Part shown: positions 47,026-59,667 of the stretch, piece after piece
Layout of the letters: each line of letters begins with the position of its first letter
Numbering within the stretch: position 1 is the stretch's first letter
Source of the DNA: Theobroma cacao
Lineage: Eukaryota > Streptophyta > Magnoliopsida > Malvales > Malvaceae
Length of the DNA: 64,000 nt
Assembly (NCBI RefSeq): GCF_000208745.1
Contig: NC_030851.1
Coordinates: 7,542,672 to 7,606,671, forward strand
Reading direction: 5' to 3'
The notes under the pieces: model-generated
What the model saw: only the letters and a program-made list of their open reading frames with translations
What the model was told of the DNA's origin: nothing
The model's database searches: none
Translations under genes and position numbers: made by a program

Positions 47026-47243
47026 TTATAAAATACATGGGTATATAGGATTATTACTATAGCCTTCTTTCAACAAATTTGCACTAAGGGGATTATACCA
47101 CATGTATCTGGATTGTTTTAATCCATATAAAGATTTATTTAATTTAATCGAGTAAATTTCTCGAGAGTTCAAATTTTGTGCTTCAGGCAACTTAAATCCT
47201 TTAAGGCTTTTCATATAGATATCAATATTAAATGAGCCATATG
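47026..47243 (-). pseudogene. Copia element 2 reverse-transcriptase remnant
   Basis: Reads SLKGFKLPEAQN and IKLNKSLYGLKQSRYMWYN, the reverse-transcriptase block just after the nested-insertion point. It is broken by the solo LTR on its upstream side and by stops elsewhere. Confidence 0.8.
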
Positions 47244-50008
47244 TGTAAAATCCAACCCTATAAACATATGTCATGACATACATGCACTGAGTAGCATGTT
47301 ATTACGCTAGAAAAGTCTCTAAAAATAGACGAAACTCGGTATTGTACCTAACGGTACACTTGAGTGGATTTAACCTCGAACTAGTTTAAATAGAAATCGT
47401 AGGATAACATTTAATATTTTACAGTCGAAGAATGACTAAAAATGATTGTTCGGAGTTCGAGGGTTCATTTGAGGTAAAATTGAAAATTTTGATGTTCAGG
47501 GATAAAATCGTTATTTTGCCACCTAAGATAATAATTTGATCATGGAGTGAAATTTTTTTACCAAGATTAACTATTTGGAGTATAATTTAATGAGAGGAAG
47601 TGAAAAATTTCAATTCCGACAATTTTTGGAACATAGGGGTAAAACGGTAATTTTATCATTTCGGGGTAAAAACCATAATTTTCACCACCCAAAACTTGTC
47701 AAAATCATAGGATTTATTTATTTTTGGTATGAATAACTATGGTATTGTAAGTGGTGAAAAATTGAAGTTTAAAAGACGAAATTTTAAAAACGGGGCAACG
47801 AGGAAGTGACACATGGCATTTTTTTAATGATTTAATATTATTTTAATGAAAAGTCAACCCATTTAAACCCCATATTAAGTTATGGCCGGCCATAAGGAGA
47901 GAACAAGAGAGAAAATAGAGAGGAAAGGAAGAAAAGAGAAAACCAAAGGAAAACTAGAAAATTCAAAGGGAAAATCACGTTTTTCGACTGTTTACGCGTC
48001 TAACGGTAAGATTTTTTGACTTTTGCTTGATTTCTACCTTTCCTATGCCTTTATTTCCATTTAGCATGCTTGAGGAGAGAGATCAAAAAGTGATATCAAG
48101 GGCTGTACGAAATTCAAGGGGGAGGATTTTAGAATTTTTAGGTTTTGATTCTTAGTTAAATTGATAGTTTTAGTTAGTTAAATGTGTATAGAAATCAAAT
48201 TGGACAAGAAAGCATGAAATTTTCACAATACCCACCATTGGCTGAATCTTCAATGATGTACAATGATGATGAATTGATTTTTATTCTAAGAGAAATGAAG
48301 AGAAAATGATGAAAAATGGTTAAATGTGATAGAAAAACAAAGTGGAAAATTTACCTAGTTAATGTCCCATTTTGGTCGAATTTTCTAAGGAGGAAAGTGA
48401 GCTGATTTTGGTGATTTTAGAGGGTTATAGGTTGATATTTAATGGTTAGAAATGTTGGTGAGAAAATGGGACAATTTAGAGCTAAAATGGAGCACGTTAG
48501 CAATTTAACGGGTAAAGTGTCAAAAATAGGTTAATATCGCGTTTAAGCCGTTTTAGGCTATTGCATTTCATACCATGCATTAGTATAGGATTTAAGTCAA
48601 TTATATAGTGATTTAGCATCAATGTGGTGAATTGGGTAAATTTTGCAATGTGTTGAGGAGGAGAGCCTTTCGGTAAAGGCAAGGAAGTCGTACCCAACGA
48701 ACAGCGATCGGGGCACCTAGAAAGCATTTAGTTTGTACAAATGGTGAGTAAACCTATTATTATTGTAAATTATCTGAAGTTTATTTTTAAATGCTCTTTA
48801 TGTATTTTATGAAACGAAAATGAGATTAAAACGAAATTTTTAATGTTTTAGAAAAAAATGTGACAAATAAAAATATATTGTGTTGATTATGAATTGAGTA
48901 ATTGGAGGCTGTCAATTATTTTGAAATATATATTTTACTATGAATGGCTTATGATATATGAGTATATGTGGCTATATTTTATAATTGCATTGGGAATAAA
49001 TGTAAGTTGTTTTTACTATGTAGGTTGGGTAAATAAATAAAAGTCACGTTATACTGTCGAAATTTTATTAAAATTGTTGGGTTACTCACTGCAGTGACGG
49101 GTTTTCGTGGACTGCCTATTAGAGGGGCACGGTAAACTCGGTTATATAATTACTCCGATTGTAGAGCAGATGAGGGTAACTCCCGAGGTAGTATTAGAGC
49201 TCACTTCATGTCGAATCCCCACGTGAATGTGTAACTCGACCAACGCCAAGGAACGGCTTGTTTTAAAAATAAAAATGTGTTTCACATGTAAATATCTTAA
49301 CAACCTTGGCAGACTCGGTTAGATGCATTGGCCAAGGTATCCTCGAGGATTAGTTTTGGCTTGAGCCCTGTTTGTAATAAAAGTCAGAAGCCTTAACAAC
49401 TGTTTTGGTAAATTACAAATATTTTATGGTTTAAGAAATAAATTGAAAACCTTATGAAATGGTTTGTGATATGTTGTTTAAACTTGGCTCCATTTTACTC
49501 GCTTTTAGATACTTATGATAATGTCTGTTTACTCATTGGGATTGAAAAATCTCACCCACCTCCTTTTCAAATATTTTAGGCCTGTGGTAACTTGAAGATA
49601 CCCGATTTTGTCGAGAATTTCAGTTGACTCCTCTATCTCACAGACAGTAGGTTACTAGCACCAACACTGGGTGTATTTTGGGTCACTTGTCATTGTAATT
49701 ATTATTGTACATTATAACTTTGTAAATTTTTGTATGTATGAATATATTTTACTTTCACGTTACAAAAGATTATTTACACGTGTTTCTATTTTATATTATT
49801 TTATAAAAAAAATGATATATTTTTGTCTTTTGATTTACTTGAGCCAAAACGACTGGTAATTATTTAAAATGGAAAATTTAAAAACGATTGCTCACAAGAA
49901 ACTGATATGTAAGTCTTGTGGGGTTCTGATTGGCATTCCAAGTAATGAGTATCAATCGAGACGTCGCGGCGATTGTCATGAGCCCGAGGGAGGTTTCGGG
50001 TCGTGACA
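47244..50008. mobile_element. Solo LTR (Ty3/gypsy-like) nested in copia element 2
   Basis: Begins TGTAAAATCC and ends GGTCGTGACA, so TG...CA, and is flanked by an exact 5-bp duplication ATATG (47239-47243 and 50009-50013). The copia sequence on either side joins without loss when compared with element 1 (GAGCCATATAAATAGG). No gag-pol coding sequence and no second LTR copy are seen in the 2765 bp. The end motif GGGTCGTGACA is common in plant gypsy LTRs; the lineage is not assigned. Confidence 0.88.
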
Positions 50009-50820
50009 ATATGAATAGGCTGTAGCTACACTCATTAGATGAATTTTCATTTTCTCATTTATTGCCAGAATAGTTAAAATAGAATTGTAATTGTGTCCAC
50101 CACAAAGAATATCTCTTTTCATATTTAATACTATATCTTTGGGTAAAACATTGTGCGATAAGTCGTGCTTTATATATCATAATCTCATTTTTCTCATTTC
50201 ATATTCGCACAAATACCCATTTATATCTCATTAGTTTCACATCTTTTGATGTACGGACTACAGGTCCAAAAACTTCACGTTTTTGCAATTAAATTCAATT
50301 CCACTTTAATTGCGTCTTTTCACATTGGCCAATAATTTATATAAGTTCAAGATTCTTATTTTTCTTTCATAATATTGAGCTCTATATTATATACAAAATA
50401 TCGTCGATGTTTATTTACCGGTTCCATCTTTTCCCATCATGACATAATTGATTGAGATCTCTTCATTTTCAATGATTTCAGGTACCTGAATTTCTTCTAA
50501 AATTTTTCTCAATTATGTCAGGGGTCTTTTCTAGAGTTTATACTTCCTCTTTTTGACCATCTTAAATATTTGCTCCTTTTTTTTTCGAGGATTTTATCTT
50601 TAAAACCGATTGATTTTCACGCTTCTGGCATGCCTTGTCCTATAGGGACATTAATGCTAATAGGAGCATTTGCAGCTGGTAGATAAGATTTAGTTATTCC
50701 CTTTAGGTCAGTAAATACGTCTGACAACTGATTTACTATATTTTACAAAATAATTATCTTTTAAACTTCAAGTTCATATTGCTTTGTGCGATGATCAAAA
50801 TTAGATAATGATAATTCACT

Positions 50821-52193
50821 CTAAGAAATTTTCTCTTTCAGCTGCTTATTTTCTCCCTTTAATATTAGAAAAATTGTTTCATCAAAGTAACAATTGACAA
50901 ACTTTGTCATGAATAAATCTCCTATCGATAGTTCTAAATATTTAATTACAAATGGAGATTTGTATCCAACATATATTCCCAGCCTCTTTTGAGGACCCAT
51001 CTTTGTGTGTTTGGTGGAGTAATTGAAACATATATTGCACATTAAAAAAAATTCTTAGATGGAAAATATTTAGTTTCTGACCACAAATCAATTGTATAGG
51101 GAGAATTTATAATAACTCGTTTGGCTTAATGCATACAAATGCTGCTGCATCCAAAATAGCATGCCCTCAAGTCAACATTGGGAGCTTGAATTTCATAAGC
51201 TTACAATCAATTGGAAGTGTTTAAATAATTCTACTAAACCATTTGTGTATAAATATAAGCAACAGGTTGTTAAATAGTTATTCCAACTAATATGCAATAT
51301 TAAAAGCTTGAGATGTATATCCACCAACATTATCAAGACAAATAATCTTGATTACATAACTAGGAAAATGTGCTCGTAAATGAATGGTTGCAAATGATAA
51401 ATTGCAAGTTATAATAAGCACACATGTGACCATCTAGTCGATGCATCAATTAAAACCATAAAATATGTAAATGGTTCATAAGATAGATGTATGAATCCAC
51501 ATATAACTTTGAATATTATTTAAAAATGTAAAAAATTCAATCCCAACTTTAGTTGATGGTAGCTTTATAATTTTTTTGCCTTCAAAGCAAGTAGCATATA
51601 CAATTCATTAGATTGAAAAATCTTCTAGTTTTTCAATGAATGATCATATAAATTTTCAATTATTTTTGCATCATTGTTGATCCGAGATGGTTCAACCGGT
51701 CATGCCAAACATTAAAATCATTAGTAAACTTCTGATTTACTATGAGTTTCAATTATTCTAATATTTGTATAGTTTAATTTTGAGAACAGAACGGGTAATT
51801 TTTTTTTCAACACACTTTCTACTTGAGATAATTGCAATATAGAGGTATTAAATATCTCTTTCATTCGTTGTCTCAATATGATATATATTCAGACAAATAT
51901 ATTTCAAACTTAATAAACTTGTTTGAAACTTAATAGAAAATAATACATCCTCTATTACTTTATTCCTCAAGATAGTAAAATATTAACTCTTCTGGAGCCT
52001 TCAATTAATCTTGTACTACCAGATATTGAATTGACATTGATTTTTTTTTTGTCAAGTAGGAAAAAAAATTTTTGCTTTTAAATACAGTGTGTGTTATAGC
52101 AATGTCTGCTAGACATATATTTACGTCATAGATCTTAGATCTAACAATATGAATATCCATAAATATATACAATAAGAAATTTACAGTTAACAT
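50821..52193 (-). pseudogene. Copia element 2 protease/integrase remnants
   Basis: Frameshifted pieces: PQKRLGIYVGYKSPFVIKYL at 50821-51042 (integrase C-terminal region) and ADIAITHTVFKSKNFFSYL near 52005-52193 (protease region). They keep the copia gene order on the minus strand. Confidence 0.75.
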
Positions 52194-53255
52194 AAAAGAA
52201 TATTAAACATATAATTAAAACATATAATAAGAACATATCATTTAAACATAGTAAAGCATCTTTATAATATAGTTATACTTAAACATACCAATTACTATTA
52301 AGTTCATTCTCAGATATTCTCATTACTAATTAAATAATCAATTCCTTCTACAGGACAAGAAAATCAACCATGAATATTTTTGTTTCCAATCATATAATCA
52401 ATTCCTCTTTCAGGGTGGATAAATATCTTGATGTGCTATATCAACTTGGTCATGATTAAAATCATCACAAGATGTTGTAGTTTTCGGTGATGCTTTATAC
52501 AATTCAATATGTATCACAGGTACGTAACCAATGGTCTTTTGTCCACATCAATGACAATATGTTTTCTATATTCCTCCTCTTTTTTTTATTTCATTTTTGT
52601 GTTTTCATTATTCATCCACTTCTGGTGGGTTGAAAGTATTCATCCATTTTTTGTGGGTTGAAATTATCCATCCACTTCTGATGATAAAATTATTCTTAGA
52701 TTCTGATGGTAAAATTATTATTCACTTCTTCCATATCCATGATAATAATTATTAAATGATGTGGCATTAACTTTAGGAAATAAATAGATTCATGACCATG
52801 ATCATAATTATTAAATGATATCGCATTCACTTCAGGGAATGGACAAATTTATAATAATTTTTTTTATTAATAACTCGTTTGTCACATTCACTTTAAGAAA
52901 TAAACATTATGATTTTTCATTAATAGCTATATAATAGCAAATTTACTTTTCAATCAAGGGACAAAATATAATATATACTATATGATAGTAAAATTCATAT
53001 TCAGGTTGATTTTAAGAGAATAGAAATACTAAAGAGATATCAAGTCATTTACCTGATTTTGTTACAACCAAAAAATTAAAGACCAACCATTGAAATCCTT
53101 TTAAAGCTTTGAGATGATGAAAAGTAATAGCAACACTTACCTGATTTGCTCAAACTATAAATCAAAACTGAATCATTGAAATCCTTTTAAAATTTGAAGA
53201 CAATGAAATAAAATAATTCCAAAACTTGAGAGATCAGAGAATCGTGCTGATAATG

Positions 53256-53532
53256 TGTTATGAAAAAAATCTTAAAAGAACAAATAAAGATAACTAAAAA
53301 GAAGAAAGAAAGTGTTTAGGAGAGAAAAGACATCTTATTGAAGTGTATATTTACAAATGAAGTGAAGAGGTCTATTTATAAACTAACAACCCCTTGAATC
53401 ATAGTCCTAATCTAATTCTATCTAAAAGTTCAAATCATATTATATTTCTTGTATTTTACATTTTAGCTATATGACTTGCTCTGCACTTTTTGAGTGATAA
53501 TATACTGAACATTTACATATTTATTCATAACA
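53256..53532 (-). repeat. Copia element 2, 5' LTR
   Basis: 277 bp, TGTTATGAA to TTCATAACA. It ends 149 bp upstream of the TANGO2 start codon and points away from that gene. Confidence 0.9.
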
Positions 53533-53681
53533 AATAATAATTTTTCAATGTAATATTTATTTCGAAAATTAATAAATCATGTAATACCACTAAAAGTAAA
53601 AATTAGACAAAAAAATTCGAAGCCTTCAAAATCTGGTGGTTTAGCTTTTTTTTGGAGGGGAAATCTCAACTCGGAGAGATC

Positions 53682-56234
53682 ATGTGCATTGCGGTGTTTA
53701 TGTGGGAAGCTCACCCACTCTACCCTTTCCTTTTATTTCTCAACAGAGACGAGTACCACAGCAGGTAAAAGTACCTTCTCTCAATGCCTTCTTTGTTTTA
53801 CCTTTTGTTTTTTTGTTTTTTATTTTCTATCTGATGGAGTCCGAAGACGTTGTTGGGTGTTTCAAGGCCGACAGAGCCATTGGGATGGTGGGAGGGTGGG
53901 GAGATTCTAGGAGGAAGAGATGGAGAGGCTGGAGGTACATGGTTGGCTTTCTCGAGGGATGGAAGGTTGGCCTTTATCACCAACGTTAGGGAACTCCAAT
54001 CTATTCCTCGAGCTAAAAGCAGAGGACACCTCCCTGTTCGTTTCTTGCAGGTAAAAGTATTTTCTAATTGGTTCAATTTATGCACGCTTCTGTTCATATT
54101 TCCATGATTGATGTTTAAGAACCCTCTTTTTCTTGTATGTATTTGATTAATTATGAGCCCTTCCCTGCATTTGGTTGTGACCGTGGTTTCTTTTGCCTTC
54201 TGTCTTTGCTTGTTCATGATTAGAACAATTAGTAATTATTGAATTTTTTGTTGGGACAATTGTAGATTGATAGCCTCCCAAAATTGATTGTTTGTAAAAT
54301 TTTGAAAGATAACTACTTTTTAAGTCATTGTCCATCCGGCCTCCGATTGCCTATAAGTTCGTCAGGGAGAGGCTGCTGTTTCAGGAAGTGATCTATTTTA
54401 CTACTTGTTAAATCCCACTTCGCATGATAGAAAGATAGCCACAACTGAAAGTTACTAAAGAAAACAGTTATTGTGGGTTAACTTGTTTTTGCATAGCAGT
54501 AGGTAATTTTTTGGGATTCATCCTTGTCATTGCTCTTCTTTAGACTACATTTATTAACCTTCTTTTCCACTGATTTCTCTCTATGAGGCTCAGATAAGCA
54601 CAAGTCCGTGTGAGGCTCTCCAAGATTGGAAAGGCCAATTAAAGCTTGTTCCCAGTTTCTTTAATTGCCAGAGCAAAGATTATATGGGTTCTTGTCTTGG
54701 GGAACTACTGGGAGTAAGAAGCAACTTAAGCATTGTAAATTTTTTAATAAAAATTCTTTAAAAGACCTTTGAGGTGAGATTCGTTATAATGCCATATGGC
54801 CAGTTATCAGGATCAAGAACATTTTTAAAAGTGACCTAGAGCCAATTTCTCAGTTTCTATACTACTTTTGTTAATGCTGATTGCATATTGATAATTATCA
54901 ATTACATAAGTGTGATTATAATTTGCTGATCAGGGACATCTTTTTGTTCTTGTTGTGTTGGCTGGATGACCCTAACTAACAATTTATGAACACTACAGAC
55001 AACCATTCTGCTTACTGCTTGTCATTAGTAGCCAATCAGATATTTGAACAGAGTACATTCTAGTATTTTTCAATTAGACGTGTTCCATTTTGGTGGTGAT
55101 AAATTCCATCAAGAAATCCTCAGGTCATGGGTTCTCATAATTTTTCAGAGCAAGAAGAAGCCCATTGAATTTGCTGAAGAAGTGGTGAAGGAGGCAAATG
55201 AATATAATGGGTTCAACCTGATATTGATTGATCTTTGTTCAAAATCCATGGTTTATGTAACAAACAGACCAAAGGAAAATGGCAACTTTGTCACAGAGGT
55301 TTCACCTGGGATCCATGTGCTATCAAACGCAAGCCTAAACTCACCTTGGCCCAAGGTAAGGAGATCTGTTATAGTTTTTCGATTGCATAACTGAACTTGT
55401 TAAAAGTTCTTCAGTTCCTACTACTTGCCTGCCAATACTTGAGCTGCTGTTGATGTTAGATAACTACATCCAATTGCACATGTAGTGGATATGCTTGAAG
55501 TCTAATAAAATGCAGGAGCATGTCATTTCTTGTTTGCAAAGTGGCCACACGTTGTGCTTAGGATATATCAGTTCATGCTTTATTCTTTCTGGTTGGTTGA
55601 CAAGGTTCATTTTTCAGAAGAATTTAGTTATTTTTCCTGCAATTCAATTGATATTGCAAATATTGATCAAGAGAAGCCAGCTATTGACTTTACTACTGCT
55701 GCTTAGTTTGTTTCTCTGTCTTGGTAGTTCAGTACTAGTTCTGCTAGGTTCTCAGTTCCGTGTTCCATGGGCCACTCTGTTGGGCTATCAGCAATCTTGT
55801 TTTAATCATTCTCCTTTATCTTTTCTGCAGGCTCAACGGTTGGGTCATAGTTTCAAGGAGGTCTTGGCAAGGTACGGGGAAGATGAACTTCCCCTTAAAG
55901 AGACGGTTGCAGAACTGCTGATGGACAGGACGAAAGATGATTCAAGCATGCTACCAGGCATATTTCCTCCTGAGGTTGAATACCATTTAAGTTCCATATA
56001 TATAGATGTCAGTCGTCCCCAGGTAACCTTAACATGTTCCTTCCTCAATTAAAAAAGGTTCACAACCAAATTAAGTAAGTCCTATTGTCTCCTGTGCAGG
56101 GGCGTTATGGCACCAGAAACCAGTCCGCGTTGTCTGTGAAATCAAATGGGGAGGTCTGCTTTCATGAAAGATATCTGGAGAAGGATCTCTGGAAAGAGCA
56201 GACGGTAACTTACCAAATAGAGATGGCAAAATAG
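53682..56234 (+). CDS. TANGO2: TANGO2 / NRDE-domain protein
   Basis: Five exons join in frame: 53682-53764, 53867-54050, 55149-55355, 55831-56022 and 56100-56234; 801 bp, 266 aa. The N-terminus MCIAVFMWEAHPLYPF is followed by NRDE at residues 21-24, the family hallmark, then PTEPLGWWEGG and GGRDGEAGGTWLA. Cys2 is the possible N-terminal nucleophile of the fold. The middle carries NGFNLILIDLCSK and MVYVTNRP; the C-terminal part carries GRYGTRNQSAL. TANGO2 proteins were named for Golgi organisation and have since been tied to heme or lipid handling; the role in plants is not settled. All exons are intact. A copia element lies just upstream, so the native promoter is reduced to about 150 bp next to the gene. 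Confidence 0.92.
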
Positions 56235-56953
56235 ATCATCGGCTACACAGCCTACACTCATGAGGAAGTGACTGAACTTGTGATAATAATTTCCTTGTTT
56301 TCTTTTTGCTGTCGCCTTATAATCATGGAATGGTTATCAAATCGTTCAAATTCTCAACTTTAGAGTAACTATAAAAACAGATAAGTTACTCCTCAGAAAA
56401 ATTTGTTGGGAAATTTGACTGCTTTCTGAATTTCTTCAAAACTAGACGAATGCCTATCACTCTTGAAGGTGATCACTTCAACTTTTACCCCGATTTTATT
56501 TTAAGAAAAATTACGATCTTTTTCCATTCATTCTCCTTGTTCGTCTCCAATAATTAAATAATTATCAGACCAATTCTCGTTTAAGATGCCCACTTTGCAC
56601 CTTTTGCAGAAGAGCTCTTTTTCGCGTGCAATGGCATTCTGATATGACAAAACATATATTAGTCTTTATTTCCAGCTAAACAACATTAACTATTTCAATA
56701 AACATGTCATGGACTAAGCTAATTTCTTTTACTTACTGAGAAAACATACTCTTTTCAAGTCATAATAAATACGCTACTCCAACATGGAAATTAACCGAGT
56801 TTCGACTCATTTACTGACACCAACGTACTTTCTCTAGCAAGAGAAAGCCCCTACATTACAAACTAAAAAACCATTATTCTCATATATGATGGAAACAGCA
56901 TTTTGCATAAGCTCGCTCAAGCGTGAGAACACTGGAAATTAAACCACAGCTGC
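56235..56953. other. Convergent 3' region of TANGO2 and MT4
   Basis: About 720 bp between two convergent genes. It holds both 3' UTRs; no other feature is seen. Confidence 0.5.
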
Positions 56954-57666
56954 TCAAGAGGCACAAGTGACGCAGGTGCAACCCGTGCCACACTTGCAAA
57001 CCAGCTTTCCGGTCCCACTGACTTCAGCCTTGGTGCATGTGCATGGATTGCACCCACAATGCTCCCCGCACGAGCACCGCTTGTGGTCTGTCCCACTCGT
57101 AGCCTCGCTTGCTGTGCACCTATTTTGATTGTTTCCAAAAATTCATGATCATCGAAAATTAATCACCCTTAGTTATGATGGAGTTACATATCCCACCACC
57201 CTCATAAAAATCGCCCAAGTTTAATTTACTACACAGAATGTGCCTGTGGCTGTGGGGTAACATCATTAACCCCCTTCTTTGTCAGTTTCACTTATTGGGG
57301 TGGTCGATTTAATCCCTAAGACCTAACAGACTGCCAAGTAGGCCATGAATTGTACCACTATAACATGGAAGAGTATCAAATTAAAAGGAGGGGGGGGCAC
57401 GACAGTTAGGCAGTCACAGCACACTCTATAACCGCCCATGGACGGCTCGTCAGAGCAAAATATCTACCAAGATTCTGCACACATGCGCTCGCACGAATGG
57501 CATGTCAGAGCAAAATAGGCCCAAACTGTCCCAATTGTACGGATCAACGTAGGTTATAAAGAGAGGAAACTAACCTGCAAGCCCCGCCACCGGGGCATGG
57601 AGAAGGACAGCCACAACTGTCGTTACACATGGCGACCCGTCTAACTTCAGCCCTGGTATCCGCCAT
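56954..57666 (-). CDS. MT4: Type 4 (Ec) metallothionein
   Basis: Two exons, 57666-57575 and 57119-56954, give 258 bp and 85 aa. The protein has 17 Cys in three groups (residues 14-32, 46-59, 72-83) and two His (43, 51), the exact pattern of plant type 4 metallothioneins such as wheat Ec-1 and Arabidopsis MT4a/b. Motifs: CGCPSPCPG, KRCSCGEHCGCNPC and CKCGTGCTC. Family members bind zinc and are made mainly in maturing seeds. The intron falls in an Arg codon between the first and second Cys groups. The upstream region has an RY core and an ACGTGTC element that fit seed expression. A broken tandem copy lies 3 kb upstream. No defect is seen. Confidence 0.93.
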
Positions 57667-57749
57667 CTTTCGGTACTCTTCGTCTTTGCTGCAGTTTGCT
57701 GAAGCTCTGAAACTCCCAGTACTGCCTTTAAATGGTATTCTATAAACGT

Positions 57750-57809
57750 TGCATGTAAACCAAGTGGCGGAAACAAATTATAGGAAACTAACACATGGCA
57801 ATACGTGTC
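57750..57809 (-). promoter_or_regulatory. MT4 promoter elements: RY core, conserved AACACATGGC, ABRE-like ACGTGTC
   Basis: TGCATG at 57750-57755 (RY core), AACACATGGC at 57790-57799 and ACGTGTC at 57803-57809, 85-145 bp upstream of the start. AACACATGGC also occurs at 60803-60812 upstream of the MT4 pseudogene at a similar distance. RY and ABRE elements together are typical of ABI3/ABI5-driven seed genes. Confidence 0.5.
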
Positions 57810-58689
57810 AAACATGGTTCATCGAGGATTCGAGAGATCATGAAGCAAGCTGCCGTGCCGCTACAAACACATGCACGTACACAAAATCCTCAATTTGCTT
57901 TATCAAATACCGGTTTTGTTGGGATTTTATCATCTGTTGATTTGCATCAATCTCAACAATAAGAAACTGAAATATTCGTAGAATTTAATTGAAACTTTTT
58001 CTCTTAATTGAAGCAGAGCCAATAGCGAGAGGAGTAGGGTAGGACGACTTAGAACATATATATGAATGATATACTAAATAAAATGCATGAATGATTGAAC
58101 CTTCCTAAAAATAAAATCATAATGACATAAACAATGATGTCGCATTATCTCTTCAACTAGGCCTCTTTGATTTCTTCCCTTTTGACTTAATTTACTAATG
58201 GTTATGGATGGCACAACATTCTAATTCAATTCGAATTGCATCGAGAATAAAACGTTTCAAAGTTATTTTCCACCCATTCACTTTACAATGTGCGTGATAT
58301 TGGTGAGAGGTTCATGACAACTTTTCAGAGCCTTATTATACTATTCAAGGAGGCCATTCTAGATTACCTTAATCAATTGTTCAAGTGTATAGAGCCTGTT
58401 TTGCATCAATGTAGTGCCTTCTGCAAAATTTATTGTCAGTATAGGACACTTAATTCTTCTGGTGTGAGCCACCAGATGCTGGTCAGGCCATTTCCTTATC
58501 TTTTGTGGAAAAGAAAAGGGGAAAAAAATTGTCTAGGTATTTGTAATTCTCAATTTGAAGTCAAATTTATGACTGTATACAAGTTGTAGTACCATGTTCA
58601 ATTTATGACCGCCATTGATAATTAGTGTTCAATTTATAACTGTCATCTGTAAGTGGAGCCAGGACAAACTTGCCTATCAACCTAAAAGA
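57810..58689. other. Spacer between MT4 and AT-rich repeat
   Basis: No gene supported; only short frames without family resemblance. Confidence 0.4.
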
Positions 58690-59250
58690 AAGAAATATTT
58701 TTTGTAATTAAACTTTGATAAATAGTACTATAATAAAATTTTTATAAATTAATATTTTTGGGATTACAAAATTTTAATTAATTAAAATATTATTTAATAA
58801 AATAAATTAATAATTTATTGAATTATATATTAATTAGTAAAAATTAATTTATTAAAATATTTTTTATTTTTTTTAAATATTAAACTTGTATTGTGATTAT
58901 AAAAATATTATCTAATAATCAAATTGTGAATTATCATTATTAAAATAAAAAATAATAAAAAAGATGAAATTGAAAGTAATTTGTCTCACGTAAAAATACG
59001 TTCAAAATAATAATCATATTATATAATTTTATCTTATAATACAAAAATATTGTAGTAAAACTTTTTAATGTATTAAGAAATTAAAAATAAAATTTAACAA
59101 ACATCAATTTTTTTAAAAAATAAGTAATATTGAAATTATAATTTAAAAAACCAACATTCAAATCGAAATCGATTAAAAATATTATTTAATCAAAATTATT
59201 AATTTATCAAATTTTACTTTCTAAAAATTTTGCTATATTATTTATTAAAT
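58690..59250. repeat. AT-rich dispersed-type repeat
   Basis: Strongly AT-rich, with ATTTTTATAAATTAATATTT, TTGGGATTACAAAATTTTAA and repeated TTAATAAATT motifs, a composition and wording common to a widespread plant MITE-like repeat. No second copy lies in the window, so the call rests on resemblance. Confidence 0.35.
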
Positions 59251-59667
59251 TAACAAAGCAATGACTTTGGCCAGATAGAGCTCAAGCTTACAAATCCTAC
59301 CCAAGCCAAGCACGATCCAAGACAAGTTTAGGGGCGAACAATGTTCATTCAGGAATAGCATCTCGCGTTCATTGTGGCCATGTCCAAGGTTTATCATAGT
59401 ATAATCACTTTATAATCCTTTTCATTTGCTGGCAATTTGAGAGCTTAAGAAATAATCAAGTATGCATGGCTAGTTGGCAATTTATTCCTCAAAGACAATT
59501 GGATAGCTCCAACCATCAGTCATCACATCACAACGTCCACACTTTTGTCTTTTCGATTTTCGTAACACTCACTCAATTGTGTTACATCATATAAATTTAT
59601 GTCCAAAAGTAAGTAAACAGCATAAGCCACATGAAAACAAAAGCACGGTTGCGGATGGATCCAGAAT

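Larger units (their letters stand above)
45510..53532 (-). mobile_element. Ty1/copia LTR retrotransposon, element 2, with exact target duplication
   Basis: The element has LTRs of 276-277 bp at both ends, terminal TGTTATGAA...TTCATAACA, and an exact 5-bp duplication AATAA at 45505-45509 and 53533-53537. The left copy of the terminal TG has mutated to TA. Inside the 5' LTR (read on minus) is a likely primer-binding site, TTATCAGCACGATTC; beside the 3' LTR is a purine tract AAGGGGTAG. Coding remnants on minus are frameshifted. A 2765-bp solo LTR (47244-50008) is nested inside; without it the element is 5253 bp. Confidence 0.93.

Noticed and set aside
53684..53989. Plus-strand ORFs overlapping the TANGO2 start
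   Set aside because: They read through intron 1 in wrong frames; the spliced TANGO2 frame explains the region.
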